From Caecitellus pseudoparvulus (Eukaryota; Bigyra: Bicosoecida): a DNA stretch of 64,000 nucleotides. Positions 54,518 through 64,000 of the stretch are shown here, one piece after another. Location: assembly GCA_965644315.1 (NCBI GenBank), contig CBFFRQ010000031.1:620001-684000 (forward strand), given 5' to 3'. The notes beneath the pieces were generated by a model, which saw only the letters and a list, made by a program, of their open reading frames with translations, had not been told where the DNA came from and searched no databases. The translations under genes and the position numbers were made by a program. How positions within the stretch are numbered: position 1 is the stretch's first letter; each line of letters starts with the position of its first letter.

Positions 54518-55507
54518 ATGGATTTCCTCTCAGCCGAGATTGCGAAGCAGAAGTCTTCCCTTGGAGTTGCCAGGCGCAGTGGCAAGCGCTTCATGCGGCG
54601 AGCCGAGGTTGCAGCGGCTCTCGAAGGGGGTGGCTCAGCCTCAGCCAGCACGCCGTCAGCGAAGCGCGCGCGCCGAGGGGAGGAAGGGGCGGGCAGCGAC
54701 ACGGTAGAGCAAGTGGCCACAAGTGAATTGGGCAGGGCGGTGCTGTCCATGTCCGAGGAGGACGTCAAGGCGGCGCTGAGGCGGTATGGCGCCCCAGTGA
54801 CGCTGTTTGGCGAAACGCAGGCGAAACGGGCGGCTCGCCTGCTGGTCCTGGAGCAGGAAAAAGGCGAAGATACACAGGTGGCCCCGGGGTACGAGTTCTC
54901 CCAGAAGCAGAAGGGGCACGCGTCAGCACCCGATGCCGACTCAGACGAAGAGGGCGGCGACGACGACAGGCAAGGGAGCGGCAGCAAGACAGCCACACAG
55001 CCCATGGACGTGGAGCGCGCCGCACACCGCAGCGACAGCGCTTTCGTGCGGGCCTTTTTCAAGGCCATCTTGAGGCGATGGGAAGCAGAGCTGGATGCGC
55101 GGCCAGAGGCAGAGAAAGCAACTGCCGCTGGCCACGCCGCCACACGAGACGTGCAGCAGGCTCGTGCGTTCATGAAGCCCTTCTTCAAGCTGTGCAAGCG
55201 CGAGAAGGTGAAGCCCAGCATGCTGGAACGCGTGCTGCGCATGGTGCAGCTGTGCAAGCAGCAGGAGTTCGTGAAGGCGGAGCAGGAGTACTTCGACCTC
55301 TCCATCGGCCGGGCTGCGTGGCCCATGGGCGTGACCACCACCGGCATCCACTCCCGAGCCTCCCGCACCAAGCTGCACACGGACAACATCGCGCACGTCA
55401 TGAACGACGAGCGCACGCGGAAGTACATCACCAGCATCCGGCGCCTGATGACGGAATTTGAACGGTGGTACCCCACCGCGCCGAGCCGCATGACGACGCA
55501 CATGTAG
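54518..55507 (+). CDS. PRPF18: Pre-mRNA splicing factor 18
   Basis: Single exon, 329 residues. It starts MDFLSAEIAKQKSSL, as in PRP18 proteins. The SFM motif follows at about 95-130 (EEDVKAALRRYGAPVTLFGE). The C-terminal Prp18 domain is clear: FVRAFFKAILRRWEAEL, ARAFMKPFFKLCKREKV, LERVLRMVQLCKQQEFVKAE and then YFDLSIGRAAWPMGVTTTGI, the family's most conserved loop. PRP18 acts at the second step of splicing in the U5 snRNP context. The upstream frame is open to 53879 but overlaps IFT43 exons on the other strand, so this ATG is preferred. The stop is 21 bp from the convergent FKBP stop. Confidence 0.94.
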   Translation: MDFLSAEIAKQKSSLGVARRSGKRFMRRAEVAAALEGGGSASASTPSAKRARRGEEGAGSDTVEQVATSELGRAVLSMSEEDVKAALRRYGAPVTLFGETQAKRAARLLVLEQEKGEDTQVAPGYEFSQKQKGHASAPDADSDEEGGDDDRQGSGSKTATQPMDVERAAHRSDSAFVRAFFKAILRRWEAELDARPEAEKATAAGHAATRDVQQARAFMKPFFKLCKREKVKPSMLERVLRMVQLCKQQEFVKAEQEYFDLSIGRAAWPMGVTTTGIHSRASRTKLHTDNIAHVMNDERTRKYITSIRRLMTEFERWYPTAPSRMTTHM

Positions 55508-55528
55508 GGCGCCGTCTGTGCAATGCAT

Positions 55529-56590
55529 TTACGCGTTCTTCAGGGTGACAATGAACTCCAGGGTGGCGTTGGGCGGGATGACCCCCGCGCCAGCGCCTGC
55601 CTTGCCGTACCCCAGGTGGGGCGGCACAATCAGCTTGCGCTTGCCACCGACCTTCATGCTGGCCACACCGATGTCCCAACCCTTGATCACCTTGCCCACG
55701 CCCAGGCGGAAGGTAAAGTTGTTGGACGAGTCGAACAGCTTGCCGTTGGTCAGGCGCCCCTCATACGCCACAGTGACCTTCTTGCCAGACTTGGGCGAGC
55801 GGCCCATGCCGGGCTCCAGGTCCACGTACTTCAGGCCGCCCTTGCCAGTCTGTACCTTCTCTGCCTTGCGCGCCTTCTTGGCGGAGGAGGGGGCGCCAGT
55901 GGCGCCTGCTGCAGCGGCAGCCGGTGCCTGCTCCCGGCCACGCTTGGCGCCGCCTGTCGCCTTCTGCTTGCTCTCGGCCGCCAGGGCAGCCGCCACGGCC
56001 GCCTGGGCCGCCTCCTCGCTCTCCTCCTCGCTCTCCTCCTCGCTGTCCTCCTCCTCCTCCTCACCCGCCTGGAAGTCCTCGTCCTCGCTGTCCTCTTCGT
56101 CGCCCTCACCGTCAGCGGCGGCCCGCAGTGCAGCCAGCTCCTCCTTGGCAGCCTCCTCCTCGTCCGACTCCTCATCCAGCAGGTGTGTGAACATGCTCAC
56201 GACGCCCGAGAAGTGCACTGGGGCATCCCCCTCCACCTGCAGCGTGACCTGCCCGTCGTGGTAGTATAGGGCCAGGTCAAGCAGCACCTGCTCTGTGGGC
56301 GTGCCAGCTCGGAGGGTGGCGATGAGGGTCTTGTCACTGCTGGCAGTCTCCACGTAGACACGGCTGACGGCTGAGGCGTTGTCAGTGTCCAGGGCGAGCT
56401 GGGTGATGTGCAAGTGGATGCCTTCCAGGGAGAACTGCACGGGGCCGTCCGAGGGCTCCAGCTTGAAGCCGTGGAAGTGCTGCTCAGTGGGCTCATCACC
56501 ATCTGCGTCGTCAACGATGGCCTTGTCCAGTGCGTCCTCGTCGGTGGGGAACTCCTCCGCGTCGGCGAAGACCTTGGAAGAGGACGACAT
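55529..56590 (-). CDS. Nucleoplasmin-like FKBP peptidyl-prolyl isomerase
   Basis: Single exon of 353 residues from the ATG at 56590. Residues about 40-135 are a nucleoplasmin-like fold as in FKBP39/46/53 and Fpr3/4 (FHGFKLEPSDG, FSLEGIHLHITQLAL, EQVLLDLALYYHDGQVTLQV). A long acidic tract follows (about 140-195, mostly Asp/Glu), then a Lys-rich stretch. The C-terminal 110 residues are a complete FKBP domain: GLKYVDLEPGMG, VTVAYEGRLTNGKLFDSS, FRLGVGKVIKGWDIGV and LGYGKAGAGAGVIPPNATLE. Such proteins are nuclear or nucleolar histone chaperones that also isomerise prolines in histone tails. All three modules have the expected order, so function transfer is reasonable. Confidence 0.93.
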   Translation of the reverse strand: MSSSSKVFADAEEFPTDEDALDKAIVDDADGDEPTEQHFHGFKLEPSDGPVQFSLEGIHLHITQLALDTDNASAVSRVYVETASSDKTLIATLRAGTPTEQVLLDLALYYHDGQVTLQVEGDAPVHFSGVVSMFTHLLDEESDEEEAAKEELAALRAAADGEGDEEDSEDEDFQAGEEEEEDSEEESEEESEEAAQAAVAAALAAESKQKATGGAKRGREQAPAAAAAGATGAPSSAKKARKAEKVQTGKGGLKYVDLEPGMGRSPKSGKKVTVAYEGRLTNGKLFDSSNNFTFRLGVGKVIKGWDIGVASMKVGGKRKLIVPPHLGYGKAGAGAGVIPPNATLEFIVTLKNA

Positions 56591-57011
56591 GGTGACTGCG
56601 GTAATTGGATCTGCGTGGCGCGGAGAGAACAGGCCAGTCATCACGTGGGAAAGCAGTGACACGCCCACCACACGCGGCGAAGACAAGGTGGAATGCCATA
56701 TGCAGTTCCAGTGCCGGTTCTGACCGGTAGGTCTGCACTTTGGCTGCTACACGGGTGCCACATTGGAAGGGCAGCGTTTCGTGTTCCCAACTCACCTAGC
56801 TTGTGTCTACGCTTGAAGGCGTCAATTGCGCGTCGGGCGCGGGAATGGCAGTCCTACACTGTGGGTAGCAGGCATAGTCTTTGCAGGTGCGGTGGTTTGT
56901 GTCGTTTCCCCCTCCCCTGTCCCTGTACGTCATCACGATCATGCATTGCTCAAACGACGTGCACAGGCAAGCCACGGCAGCAGGGTGCGTGTGGCGCGCC
57001 AGGGCGGCGCC
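56591..57011. other. Intergenic region
   Basis: The FKBP start and the SMT stop, both minus strand, are separated by 421 bp. It holds the FKBP promoter and SMT 3' UTR. Nothing else was recognised. Confidence 0.4.
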
Positions 57012-58433
57012 TTACTCAGCCCGGCTGCGGCTGCGGCTCTTGCGGCCAGCTTGGCCCTTGGCTCCGGGCTTCACAGCCACGAACTGAAGCATGGGCGTGA
57101 AGATGCCCAGCTGCCCAGCCTCGTACAGCGTGGACGCACCCGTGGAAAGGTTGGTGTGCATCTCAGCGGTGCCCTTGGGGGCCAAGCCCACCAACTCCAT
57201 GGCAGAGACGGCCAAGTTGGTCAGCAAGATGCCAACAGGGGTGGTCTTGAAGCCCTGCACGGTGTACTCGGGCACGAAGGGCTGGTACCAGGGCACCTGG
57301 GAGGTGGGGGCCAGGTCCACGCAAGACTTGACCTCGAAGCCAGCAGCAGTGAGCGCATCCACGACATCTGACGCAGGCGTGGTGGTGGGCAAGCCGTTCC
57401 CCAGCTCAATGCCGTCCATGATCTTCTTGTGCTCAGGGTTGCTGGCGTCGTACTTGTCGGTGAACACCCACTCGTACCCAGCGAAGGTGGCGCCTGGCTT
57501 GAGCACCTTGAACACTTCTGAGAAGCACTTGGTGCGGTCGGGGGCGTGGCAGGTGGCCTCGATGGCGTACGCTCCGTCGAAGCTCTCTTCGGGCATGTCG
57601 ATGTCCATGAAGTTGCCCTTCACCAGCTGCACCTTGTCGGCGACGCCCTCGGCGGCAGCGATGGCGTTGCCTCGCTTCACCTGGTAATCGTTGTTGTTCA
57701 GGCCCACCACAGACACGTCGGCGAAGCGGGAGATGTTGCGGGCGGGCCCCCCCACGCCACAGCCGACGTCCAGGACGCGATCTCCAGCCTCCAGCTGCAT
57801 TCGGTTGGCCAGGGAGTACTCGTGGCGGCGAATGGACTCAGGCAGGGTCTCCTCGGGGTAACGCGTGGCAAAATGGAAAGACTGCCCCCAGCCGAACATG
57901 TAGAAGTCCGTAGAGAGGTCGTAGTAGTCGTTCACCATGTTGAACGTGTCCTTCAAGCGCTCGTCCAAGTTACCACCACCAACTGTGTGAGTCTTCGTGT
58001 AGCCAGAGGAGCGCTCCTTGGAAGAGGACACGCGGGAATTCAAGTCAAAGAGAGATTGGGTATGGGAGTAGCCATTGCTGCCTCGCAGCTGCGCGTGGAG
58101 GAGTGCAAGGGGTCAAAGTGCAGGTTGGCGGGGTGGCTATGAAAAGTCCCGACGCTGCTGCATGGCATGGAAGCCGACCCGAAGAGGGCGCCTTCCCAGC
58201 CCACTTCAATGCTGTCACTCACCAGGGCAGCAACAACCTGCAGAGATGCTGCAACTGTCACAACGGCGGCAACCTGGGCAGCACAGCAGCAGAGGTGCAT
58301 GTGGCGGAGCATCTTGGGTGAGGTTCGTGGTGGGCAGCACGGGGCTCTGCTGGGAGGCACTTACAGTCGCCAGGGCAGGGTTCGCTGCCGCCCAGACGAG
58401 GGCCTCGTTGAAAGCAGAGGCCAGTGCAAGCAT
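57012..58433 (-). CDS. SMT1: Sterol C-24 methyltransferase
   Basis: Exons 58365-58433, 58223-58273 and 57012-58088 encode 398 residues. The two short first exons build a hydrophobic N-terminal anchor (ALASAFNEALVWAAANPALA, VAAVVTVAASLQVVAAL), as expected for this ER membrane enzyme. The four family signatures are present: YYDLSTDFYMFGWGQSFHFA (sterol-binding region I), LDVGCGVGGPAR (AdoMet site), YAIEATCHAP (region III) and YEWVFTDKYD (region IV). The enzyme methylates C-24 of the sterol side chain using S-adenosylmethionine, a step found in plants, algae, fungi and many protists but not animals. The C-terminus ends in a basic stretch (GRKSRSRSRAE) that is not a usual family feature. Confidence 0.94.
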
Positions 58434-58612
58434 GGTTGTCGAGTTATCCGGGGTGGGTGCTTGGAATGGCGAACAGCGGGGCTGTGCGGAATTCGGGCAG
58501 GAGTGGCTGTGGCAGGTGCAATGCGTCAGCGGGGTGTGCTAACGGAACACTGGAGTCAGGCGAAAGTGACCAAGGTGGAGGCAAAGCTGCCATGCCACGG
58601 AGACGGCCTGCA

Positions 58613-60369
58613 TTAGGGTGTCAAGCCCCCCATGACAACGTACTTCGTGTCACAGTACTCCAGGAGGCCCTGTGCACCCCCCTCGCGGCCCATGCCGCTT
58701 TCCTTGATTCCCCCGAACGGCGCCGTTTCGGTGGACAGCACGCCCTCATTCACGGCACACATGCCCACTTGCAGCGCATCAGCCACTCTCCAGGCCCTGT
58801 TCAATGACTGCGTGAAGAAGTACCCGGCGAGGCCTGTCCGAGTGCTGTTGGCTGCCTCGACTGCCTCGGCTTCCGTTTCGAAGGCTGCTATGGCCGCCAG
58901 CGGGCCGAAAATCTCCTCCTCTGCACACCGCATGGCGCTCGTGACGCCTGTCAGCACAGTGGGGGAGAAGTAGTGCCCACCTTGCAGGTGCTTTGGCAGG
59001 TCTTCCGGCACGCTGCCGCCAGTCTGCACTGCAGCGCCACGGCTCGCAGCGTCCTGCACAAGCCCCTGCACTTTGCTCACTGCAGCTTCGTTGATGAGGG
59101 GCCCCACCTGCGTGTCTGACAGCAGGGGGTCCCCCACCTTCAAGCTCTTCACGGCAGCTGTGAGCTTTTCCACGTACTCGTCGTGCACGGCGGCGTGCAC
59201 GAGCACCCTGTTTGCGCTGACACACGTCTGCCCTCCAAACCGGAACTTGCACGCAAGAGTGCCTGCGACGGCAGCATCTACGTCAGCGTCTTCAAAAACA
59301 ATGAAGGGCGCGTTCCCGCCAAGCTCCATGCTGGTGCGCTTGACAGTGCTGGCGCACTGTGCCAGCAACAGCTTCCCCACCGCCGTGCTGCCCGTGAATG
59401 AAACCTTCGCGACCTCAGGGGCAGTGCAGAGCTGGGTGCCCACATCAGCCGCAGAGCTTCGGGGGGTTGGCACGACATTGACCACCCCAGGCGGCACCCC
59501 CGCCTCTTCGGCCAGCCCGGCAAAAGCCAGCGCTGTGAGCGGAGTGTCCTCAGCTGGCTTCGTCACTGACGCGCAGCCAGCGGCAAGTGCAGGCGCCACC
59601 TTGCGAGCCAACATGGCGAGTGGGAAGTTCCACGGCGTGATGAGGGCAGCCACACCCACCGGGCTGAGAGTTGTGAAGAGGCGCCTGTCCGGCGAGTGTG
59701 GCGGGATGACGCTGCCATACGCTCGCCTGGCTTCCTCTGCAAACCATTGCACATACCCCGCACTGTACGCCACTTCGCCCCGGGCCTCAGCAAAGGGTTT
59801 TCCTGCTTCCTGCGCCATGAGCTCCGCCAGGTCATCTGCCTTGTCCAGCATCAGCCCGTGCAGCTTGCGGAGCACCATTGCTCGGTGCGAAGCCGTGGAG
59901 GCCCCCCAGGACGCTTGGGCAGAGTGGGCCGCTGAAATAGCCAGCTTTACGTCACTGACGCCCATGGACGCCACGGCAGCTACGCGCTGCCCAGTGGACG
60001 GGCCTGCAGCGTCCAGGCAGTTCAGTGCGGAAACTGATGGCCAACACGCCACCTGAGGGCAGCCGCATGGAGCAGGGCGCGAGACTCACTTAGAACATCA
60101 AACGCTGCCCCTGCACCGGAATGCACCCATTTCCCACCAATGTACCCCAGCTCCACCGCTGAGGCCGCTCTCGCCATGGGCGTAGGCGGGCAGAGATGGA
60201 TGGAGCGAAATGGCCTGTGCTTGGCGCAGCCCGCTGCTCGGAGAAGGCACAGGACTGCTGGCTTCGCAAAACACAACCGAAAACCACCGCAAGATCCATG
60301 CCGTGACTGATGTGCAGGTCTGTGGACACTGCTCGTCGCCCCCAAACCTGAGCGGCAGCAACGCAGCAT
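58613..60369 (-). CDS. Succinate-semialdehyde dehydrogenase (mitochondrial, ALDH5-like)
   Basis: Exons 60090-60369 and 58613-60003 encode 556 residues. The first 64 residues (from MLRCCRSGLGATSS) contain many Arg/His and no Asp or Glu, a good mitochondrial presequence. The enzyme body starts ELGYIGGKWVHSG, and the splice restores FDVLSPSTGQRVAAV. Motifs: TPWNFPLAMLARKVAPALAA, KPAEDTPLTAL, VSFTGSTAVGK, MELGGNAPFIVFEDAD (catalytic Glu) and FGGQTCVSANRV (catalytic Cys). The pattern fits GabD/ALDH5, which oxidises succinate semialdehyde in the GABA shunt. A related aldehyde substrate cannot be excluded. The Cys-Val-Cys redox pair of some SSADHs is Cys-Val-Ser here. If translation instead started at 60177 the protein would lack the presequence. 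Confidence 0.88.
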
Positions 60370-60389
60370 CTGCCTCTGCCACCAGAGCC

Positions 60390-62062
60390 ATGGCGGAGCA
60401 GGCCTTTCAGAGTGTTGCAGTGGGAGGGCCCCGAAGCATTGTAGCCCACGAACTTGATGATGGTGTTGCGTCCAGTGGCCTTGCGGATGATATCAAGCCA
60501 GCCAGCTCAAAGATCAAGACGAGAGGCAAGGCTCTTTGGCGTTTCGCCCCAGATGGTGCCCGGGTCAACCGTCTCCGCGCTTGCCGCTCGCAGTTGGACG
60601 ATCAGCGTTGTATGAAGGAATAGCAAGCTCAGTGTTGTTCATCATCGCCATTGTCCGTGCCTGCTGCTGTGCAGGGGCTTCGCCTGGGCCCGCACACCAG
60701 GCGGTGCCTCCTGCCGTTTGCAGGCAGCCAATGAAACGAATGGGCAGTCCAGTCGATTGCTTGCGGCGCACGCAGGCACGCCAGTGCTGAACATGATGTT
60801 TGTGCGACCTGTACTTGGATGGGTGCGTGTGCCGATCGGCTGCCCAGCCACGAGGTCAATCGACGCCAATCTCGTCCTCGCAGGCTGCTTCGCTTGTGGG
60901 CGTGAGCTTGTGGCGCTGGCACAGGTGCCTGCACGAGTACTGGCTGGCCAGGTACAACCTGCTGCTCATAGTGAATGCTCTGATTAGTGCGTGCGAGTTC
61001 CTGTATACATGGCGCAGTCTCCCACACAGCCGCTGCTGTTCCGCAGGTGTGTGGGCTGCCGTGGCCACTGCCGTGTCCATCGGGGCAGCAGACGTGCTGA
61101 ATGAAGCGAGCGGGTTCAACTTCAATCTTCGCCTGCAAATGGCCTTCTCTTTGCTTCTCTTCATCGTCCAGAGCGTGCTGAACCCGCTGTACATCGTGTC
61201 CATGGCCAGGTACTGGCTTGAGTTCAAGCGTTTCGAGTTTGACCCTGCGCAGGATGGGTTCGCGGAGCAGGAGCCACCACCCACAGCGCTGTGGGTGCAG
61301 CGGGTGATGGGGTGCGCTAAACTCCCAAGGCCAGCGGCAGAAGTGCCGGGGCCCCGATCTCGCACAATCAACCAGCTCCCAACGACGGATGACACCGGCG
61401 CGAGCTCTGACGATGAGAGTCACACCTCTCCTTCCGGTGCTTCGTCAGACACCACATCGGAGCGAAGTGAATGGGCCAGTGACTCTGACGTTGAAGTTGG
61501 CATGTCTTTTGCGGTGGGTGGTGCTGTCCCAAGCGCACCACCCGCTCCTCACACGCCACCCTTGGGTCCCCCGGTGCTGCCCGTCACCACACACAGCAGT
61601 GGACCAAGCACGCCCCCTTTGACCCCCCTGCCCACCCCCGCTTCAGTGGCCGCGCCCCAGTCGATCCCGGCAGGGCATGCAGCGCCCGAGGCAGGCGACC
61701 TGCAAGTCACGCCGTCCATGTTTGAAGGGCTGTGGGAGAGTCTGCCAACGGCAGGGGAGTTCTCTTCTGAAGTGACAAGCTTTCCTTCTCTTCAGGCCAT
61801 GCGTGAGCACTTGAGCTCACGTGGCTTCGTTGTTGTGGCAAGTGGCGGGAGTCAAGAGGTGGACGGGACTGAGACACTCTTTGCCGCGTGGAGGTGCCCG
61901 GCCGTGCAGCCCCCCTTCTGCCTGGTGCAGGTTGAGTTGGAGGGCGGCAACGAGCAGATCCGAGTGCTGTTCAAGGCGCCTGCTGATCACGACACCACTT
62001 CCACTGCCAGGGCGATGGATCTGGCTGCTGTATGTGGTGGTTTGGTGCCTGCCTCATCGTAG
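60390..62062 (+). CDS. Multispan membrane protein fused to a beta-adaptin appendage-like domain
   Basis: Proposed exons 60390-60555, 60594-60652, 60724-60822, 60884-60986 and 61047-62062 give 480 residues with consistent phases. The first two junctions are tentative, since the first implies a 38-nt intron. Hydrophobic segments include SVLFIIAI, YNLLLIVNALISVWAAVATA, QMAFSLLLFIVQSVLNPLYI. A Ser/Asp-rich then Pro-rich linker follows. The C-terminal about 110 residues (FEGLWESLPTAGEFSSEV, MREHLSSRGFVVVASG, ETLFAAWRCPA, CLVQVELEGGNEQIRVLFKA) resemble the C-terminal TBP-like subdomain of AP beta-adaptin appendages. The last spans and this domain share one exon, so the fusion does not depend on splice guesses. 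A role in vesicle coat recruitment is inferred. Confidence 0.68.
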
Positions 62063-62359
62063 TGGTATCGTGGGAGCTGTGGAGTGTGCAGCGACAAGGG
62101 CCGCTAAGGACTGCCCCAGCGCAGGCAGTGTAGTCCTTTCAACTTCCCAGCATTCGGCACCACGTGACACCCAGTTCGAGCCGCTTGCCAAGGTTTTGGT
62201 CTGGCTGTCCACTGATTGCACCGCTGTGCCGGCCAGGGCACCAGCGCTGCGCTAGCAAATTCAAACCATAATCAAACCCTCGTAGCAACACCTTCACCCA
62301 GGGTGCGTTTCCCCCAGTGGCTGCTTTCGCTTGCGTTGCAGGGCAGGGACGGTCACAGC
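62063..62359. other. Intergenic region
   Basis: Just under 300 bp separate the appendage-fusion gene from IFT70, both plus strand. No feature was recognised. Confidence 0.35.
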
Positions 62360-64000
62360 ATGGCAGTGCCCGGGACCGCTCTCCCAGGCACAGGGGTGCC
62401 TGGCACGTCTGCCGGCGCCTTGTACTACACCCGGGCGGGGGTGCAGGAAGGCACGTACACGGGGACGGTGTACGGCTTGATCAAGGAGCAGAAGTACGAT
62501 GAGGCGGCGCAGATCCTGAGCATGGAGCTGCAGACGTTCCCCCGGTCCAGGGCCGCACTGTCCCTGCTGGGCCACTGCTACTACCACATGCAAGACTTCA
62601 GGTCAGCGGCCCTGACCTATGAGCAGCTCGTGCGATTCCATCCTGAGGTGGAGGAGTACAAGATGTACTTGGCTCAGAGCCTGTTCAAGGCAGGGCTGTA
62701 CGAAGACGCCACCAAGGCCTGCATGCGGGTGGACAACGAGAAGTATGAGCAACGCCTGCTGCAGCTGCACGCCGCCATCAAGTACGAGCAGGACGAGCTG
62801 GCAGCGTGCACAACCCTCGTGGACCAGTGCGTGCCAGACGAGCCTGACACCATCGTGAACAAGGGCTGCATTGCGTACAAGTCGGGCGATTTCGAGGGGG
62901 CACAGGGGCTGTTTTCAGACGCCATGAGCAGCCTTGGGTACCAGGCAGACTTGACGTACAACATCGCCCTGTGCGCGTACGGCGCGAAGAAGTACGGGGA
63001 GTGCCTTAAGCATGTAGCTGGCATCATTGAGCGAGGGGTGAGGGAGCACCCTGAGCTGTCTGTGGGCAGCAACACCGACGGCGTGGAGGTGGGTAGAAAC
63101 GCGCTCGTAACGCCGCTGGCGACAGCTCCAACGGAAACGGCCGCGCCCGCCCGGCACACCTGCAGCACGCGCCCCGCGCGCCCTTCCTTGCAGGCACGGA
63201 GTGTGGGTAACACACAGATCCTACGCGACACAGCTCTTGTCGAGGCCTTCAACCTGAAGGCGGCAGTGGAGTTTAACCTGGGCAACTTCGAAGCCGCGAG
63301 GGTCAGCTTGTCAGACATGCCTCCGCGTGCCGAGGCTGAGATTGACCCCGTCACCTTGCACAATCAGGCCCTCATGCACATGGACGAGGAGCCTCAGGAT
63401 GGCTTCCGCAAGCTGAACTTCCTGCTGGCCAACCCGCCGTTCCCGCCGGAGACCTTCGCAAACTTGCTGCTGCTGTATGCCAAGCACCAGTACTTCGACC
63501 TGGCGGCAGATGTGCTGGCAGAGAACATGCACCTGACACAGAAGTACCTGCACCCGGAGCTCTTCGACTTCCTGGATGCCATCATCATGACTGAGACTGC
63601 CCCAGAGGAGGCGTACCGCAAGCTGGACCTGCTGGCGTCCGGCCACGTCGAGGCGCTGCGCAAGCACACCAAGGCCATTCAGGACTCCCGCCTGGGGCAC
63701 CAAGAGGCCGGTGTGCAGGATGGCTTGCAGGTGTACGACGAGGCGCTGGACCGCTTCGTCCCCGTGCTCATGTGGATGGCGAAGATCTACTGGGATCGGG
63801 AGAACTACGAGCAGGTGGAGAAGATCTTCAAGCAGAGTATGGAGTTCTGCCAGCAGCACGACGTGTGGAGGCTGAACGTTGCCCACACCTTCTTCATGCA
63901 GGAGGGCAAGTACCGGCAGGCCATCCACTACTACGAGCCGTTCGTGAAGAAGCACATGGACAACATCCTGGACGTCACAGCCATTGTCCTGGCCAACGTC
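62360..64000 (+). CDS. IFT70: Intraflagellar transport protein 70 / TTC30 (3' end beyond window)
   Basis: Exon 62360-63088, then an exon from 63194 open to the window edge; 512 residues are visible of a family norm of about 650. After a Gly/Thr-rich start, TPR units run throughout: GTVYGLIKEQKYDEAAQILS, ALSLLGHCYYHMQDF, YLAQSLFKAGLYEDATKAC and CIAYKSGDFEGAQGLF. The splice restores HPELSVGSNTDGVEARSVGN, a highly conserved IFT70 junction, then DTALVEAFNLKAAVEF. IFT70 (DYF-1, TTC30) is an IFT-B subunit that wraps around IFT52 and is required for assembly of motile cilia and for tubulin polyglutamylation. Together with IFT43 it shows that the organism builds cilia or flagella. Confidence 0.95.
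   Translation, partial: MAVPGTALPGTGVPGTSAGALYYTRAGVQEGTYTGTVYGLIKEQKYDEAAQILSMELQTFPRSRAALSLLGHCYYHMQDFRSAALTYEQLVRFHPEVEEYKMYLAQSLFKAGLYEDATKACMRVDNEKYEQRLLQLHAAIKYEQDELAACTTLVDQCVPDEPDTIVNKGCIAYKSGDFEGAQGLFSDAMSSLGYQADLTYNIALCAYGAKKYGECLKHVAGIIERGVREHPELSVGSNTDGVEVGRNALVTPLATAPTETAAPARHTCSTRPARPSLQARSVGNTQILRDTALVEAFNLKAAVEFNLGNFEAARVSLSDMPPRAEAEIDPVTLHNQALMHMDEEPQDGFRKLNFLLANPPFPPETFANLLLLYAKHQYFDLAADVLAENMHLTQKYLHPELFDFLDAIIMTETAPEEAYRKLDLLASGHVEALRKHTKAIQDSRLGHQEAGVQDGLQVYDEALDRFVPVLMWMAKIYWDRENYEQVEKIFKQSMEFCQQHDVWRLNVAHTFFMQEGKYRQAIHYYEPFVKKHMDNILDVTAIVLANV

Overview
This is nuclear DNA from a eukaryote: dense, GC-rich and split by many short spliceosomal introns. I reconstructed 27 protein genes and one tRNA gene. 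Introns are mostly about 46-165 nt, with donors mainly of the form GTGAGT/GTGCGT and acceptors (Y)nGCAG. Two intraflagellar transport subunits (IFT43, IFT70) show the organism makes cilia. A sterol C-24 methyltransferase, an IRE1 kinase/RNase ending in a CCCH zinc finger (an arrangement I recall from Chlamydomonas IRE1), plant-type DMG in that kinase, and the GTG-type donors together suggest a flagellated green alga. The lineage call is an inference and is not proven by the window.

Layout. 1-5233 (minus): TmcB/TmcC-like PAS membrane protein, copy A, cut by the left edge. 5606-7132 (plus): DEK_C plus triple SWIB protein. 7116-10286 (minus): large unknown protein. 10375-12128 (minus): KTI12. 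12318-12391 (minus): tRNA-Met. 12442-12752 (minus): small twin-CX9C protein split by an intron. 12900-16283 (minus): acylated ARM-repeat protein. 16734-17977 (minus): MYB-like protein. 18445-24038 (plus): TmcB-like copy B. 24433-28433 (plus): Pro/Gly minisatellite protein. 28486-29776 (minus): anthranilate phosphoribosyltransferase. 30176-31046: secretory cyclophilin. 31280-31976: MAPR heme-binding protein. 32833-34302: WDR5. 34580-36077: coiled-coil protein. 36192-41575: IRE1. 41959-44063: EF-hand mitochondrial carrier (all plus). 44095-45986 (minus) and 46477-48363 (plus): two TBC Rab-GAPs, head to head. 48389-51929 (minus): RAD54-like. 51995-52993 (minus): NOSIP. 53193-54209 (minus): IFT43. 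54518-55507 (plus): PRP18. 55529-56590 (minus): nucleoplasmin-FKBP. 57012-58433 (minus): SMT. 58613-60369 (minus): SSADH. 60390-62062 (plus): multispan membrane protein fused to a beta-adaptin appendage-like domain. 62360-64000 (plus): IFT70, cut by the right edge.

The genes are mostly unrelated housekeeping functions: cilia (IFT43, IFT70, possibly the coiled-coil protein), chromatin and repair (SWIB, WDR5, RAD54, FKBP), splicing (PRP18), ER stress and folding (IRE1, cyclophilin), trafficking (TBC pair, appendage protein) and metabolism (TrpD, SMT, SSADH). Packing is tight. Several tail-to-tail pairs are 20-60 bp apart and one pair overlaps within coding sequence.

The most notable features are the two TmcB-like paralogues on opposite strands, which are divergent at both ends but share an almost identical 1.28-kb central tract including the PAS domain (gene conversion); the membrane protein/adaptin-appendage fusion; the IRE1-CCCH fusion; and the minisatellite-encoded collagen-like protein.
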